From contig JAHBTD010000002.1 in assembly GCA_019638775.1 (NCBI GenBank), positions 1,054,001 to 1,118,000 of the forward strand: 64,000 nucleotides of DNA, read 5' to 3'. Numbering within the stretch: position 1 is the stretch's first letter; each line of letters begins with the position of its first letter. Under the pieces are notes generated by a model. The model worked only from the letters and a program-made list of their open reading frames with translations, was not told the origin of the DNA and made no database searches. This document shows positions 63,167-64,000 of this stretch, in pieces. The position numbers and the translations under genes are program-made. Origin of the DNA: Fimbriimonadaceae bacterium. Lineage in GTDB: Bacteria; Armatimonadota; Fimbriimonadia; Fimbriimonadales; Fimbriimonadaceae.

Positions 63167-63554
63167 ATCACTGCATCCCGAAGAAGCGCCGACCGGCGCG
63201 CAGATGGATCTTCTGAAGATCGTTGCCAAAAGCAAAGAGGGCATGACGGCCGTCGAAGTCTGGCAGCACATCCAAACCCAGCGACCGCTCGCCAGAACAA
63301 CGGTTATCACTCTTTTGCAGCGGCTGCAAGAACGCGGCTGGCTTTCAAAAGAGGGTGAAGGGCGTGGTGCGATCTACCACTCGCTCTATCAGCCCGAAGA
63401 CGCCACAACCGCAATCGTCGACGGATTCCTGGGCCGCTACTTTGGCGGATCGCCCGCAAAGATGATGATGAACCTGCTTGGCTCCGGAAAGCTCTCAAAC
63501 GATGAAATCTCACGCTTAAGGAAGCTGCTGGATGAAGCAGAGGAGGAAAAATGA
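63159..63554 (+). CDS. BlaI/MecI-type repressor (second copy)
   Basis: The 131-residue protein has the BlaI winged helix: MDLLKIVAKSKEGMTAVEVWQHI, recognition helix LARTTVITLLQRLQERGWL, wing EGRGAIYHSLYQPEDA, and a C-terminal dimerisation helix (SNDEISRLRKLLDEAEEEK). Its start codon lies within the palindromic operator, so it likely represses itself. It overlaps the M56 gene that follows by 4 bases, repeating the arrangement at 29.6-31.4 kb. Confidence 0.88.
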   Translation: MSKSLHPEEAPTGAQMDLLKIVAKSKEGMTAVEVWQHIQTQRPLARTTVITLLQRLQERGWLSKEGEGRGAIYHSLYQPEDATTAIVDGFLGRYFGGSPAKMMMNLLGSGKLSNDEISRLRKLLDEAEEEK

Positions 63555-64000
63555 GTGCAACCTTCATCGAATCGGCTTGGCCCTTTGCGGTCAACCTGGC
63601 GCTTGCCGTAGCGACAGCTTCCGGCCTATTTGCCGTGGCCCTTCTCGCTAGCCGAAAAGCGGCTCCACCGATACGGGAAGCCTTGGCAAAGGCCGCGATA
63701 ACGGTAATCGCGATCTGTCCGCTGGTGGTGCTCGTCTCATCGCAGTTGCATCTGGGCAGCTTGAACGCTCCGACCGAAGCCGCTTTCGCGAAACCAGCCC
63801 GGTCAACCGCAAGCGAGGGCGCTGCGCAAACTGAAAGCAGGCCCCCGTCAGAGGAGCTGATCGTTCCTGAAACTGCTCATGGGGCGGCGGTAGCCTCTCA
63901 GACTGCTTTACAAACGCCGGTTGCTTCTGGTTTCGACTACAAAGCAGGCATTCTTGCTGCCGGTCTCGCGGGCTCGCTCTTCCTCGTGGCGCTTGTCGGG
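63551..64000 (+). CDS. M56/BlaR1-like membrane protein, N-terminal part (cut by window edge)
   Basis: The ATG at 63551 overlaps the repressor stop (ATGA). The frame stays open for 150 codons to the window edge. Hydrophobic segments are at about 10-32, 45-65 and 133-150 separated by a Ser/Ala/Glu/Pro-rich loop (about 72-125), the same topology as the start of the M56 protein at 29580-31046. The zinc motif lies beyond the edge, so identity rests on gene order and topology. Its partner is the BlaI-type repressor just upstream. Confidence 0.75.
   Translation, partial: MSATFIESAWPFAVNLALAVATASGLFAVALLASRKAAPPIREALAKAAITVIAICPLVVLVSSQLHLGSLNAPTEAAFAKPARSTASEGAAQTESRPPSEELIVPETAHGAAVASQTALQTPVASGFDYKAGILAAGLAGSLFLVALVG

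Overview
The window looks like a chromosomal segment from a member of the Armatimonadota (Fimbriimonadia-like). The main clue is a prepilin whose helix runs straight into 'LFPVFAQAK...NLKN...YLPDYDD', a form typical of that phylum. The mix of other families fits: the DUF1592/DUF1552 pair, BlaI-M56 pairs, a GYF-CD225 protein and an MCE protein with a barrel-like tail that implies a two-membrane envelope. Base composition by eye is moderately GC-rich. I saw no rRNA, tRNA, insertion sequence, prophage or CRISPR array. Most of the window is housekeeping or lifestyle genes in short operons on both strands.

Layout. 0-2.2 kb: two tandem paralogous exported-type proteins of unknown function (one cut by the window edge) and a WD40-like propeller. 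2.3-11.9 kb: M42 peptidase, GYF-CD225 protein, topA on the minus strand, then a plus-strand run of transglutaminase, PIN-TRAM protein, ispDF and hpf. 12-15.5 kb: comF with a DUF1854 gene, an exported glutathione peroxidase, an M20 dipeptidase. 15.5-24.5 kb: galK, a small LuxR-type HTH protein, an exported protein with a pseudopilin-like tail, an esterase-like protein lacking the usual nucleophile, a TPR-GT41 O-GlcNAc transferase-like protein, and a metzincin-like protease. 24.6-29.5 kb: MCE protein plus rplI, then clpC. 29.6-32.3 kb: M56/BlaI pair with a striking hexamer operator array, and a kinase-like gene broken by an in-frame TAG. 32.3-38.9 kb: M1 aminopeptidase, GNAT, glycerate kinase and 2-hydroxyacid dehydrogenase, small gluzincin-like protein. 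39-45.2 kb: DUF1592/DUF1552 pair, pgk, lipoprotein, prepilin. 45.6-50.8 kb: a nine-gene minus-strand run, hisB-hisH-hisA, two paralogous membrane/coiled-coil proteins, redoxin, GT2, exported protein, yajQ. 50.9-56 kb: MarR regulator, an orphan c-di-AMP (ydaO-type) riboswitch, sucD, three tandem lipoprotein paralogues, a cysteine desulfurase. 56-64 kb: primary sigma factor, a REC-PAS-PAS-GAF-histidine kinase, hsp20-lon, and a second BlaI-M56 pair running off the end.

The most unusual points: (1) degenerate 7-bp tandem repeats occur in several intergenic spaces, and the same type of DNA sits in frame inside hisH, adding about 64 residues; (2) a well-formed c-di-AMP riboswitch faces no recognisable gene and instead points antisense into marR and onward to the his genes; (3) the blaI promoter carries TTGGCA/TGCCAA half-sites at exact 10-bp steps; (4) a pseudopilin-like 'DYDD...' module recurs in three different settings: a normal prepilin, a signal-peptide protein, and the tail of an M56 peptidase; (5) the MCE protein appears to span from inner to outer membrane. 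All functional statements are read from the sequence and memory of protein families; no database search was run.
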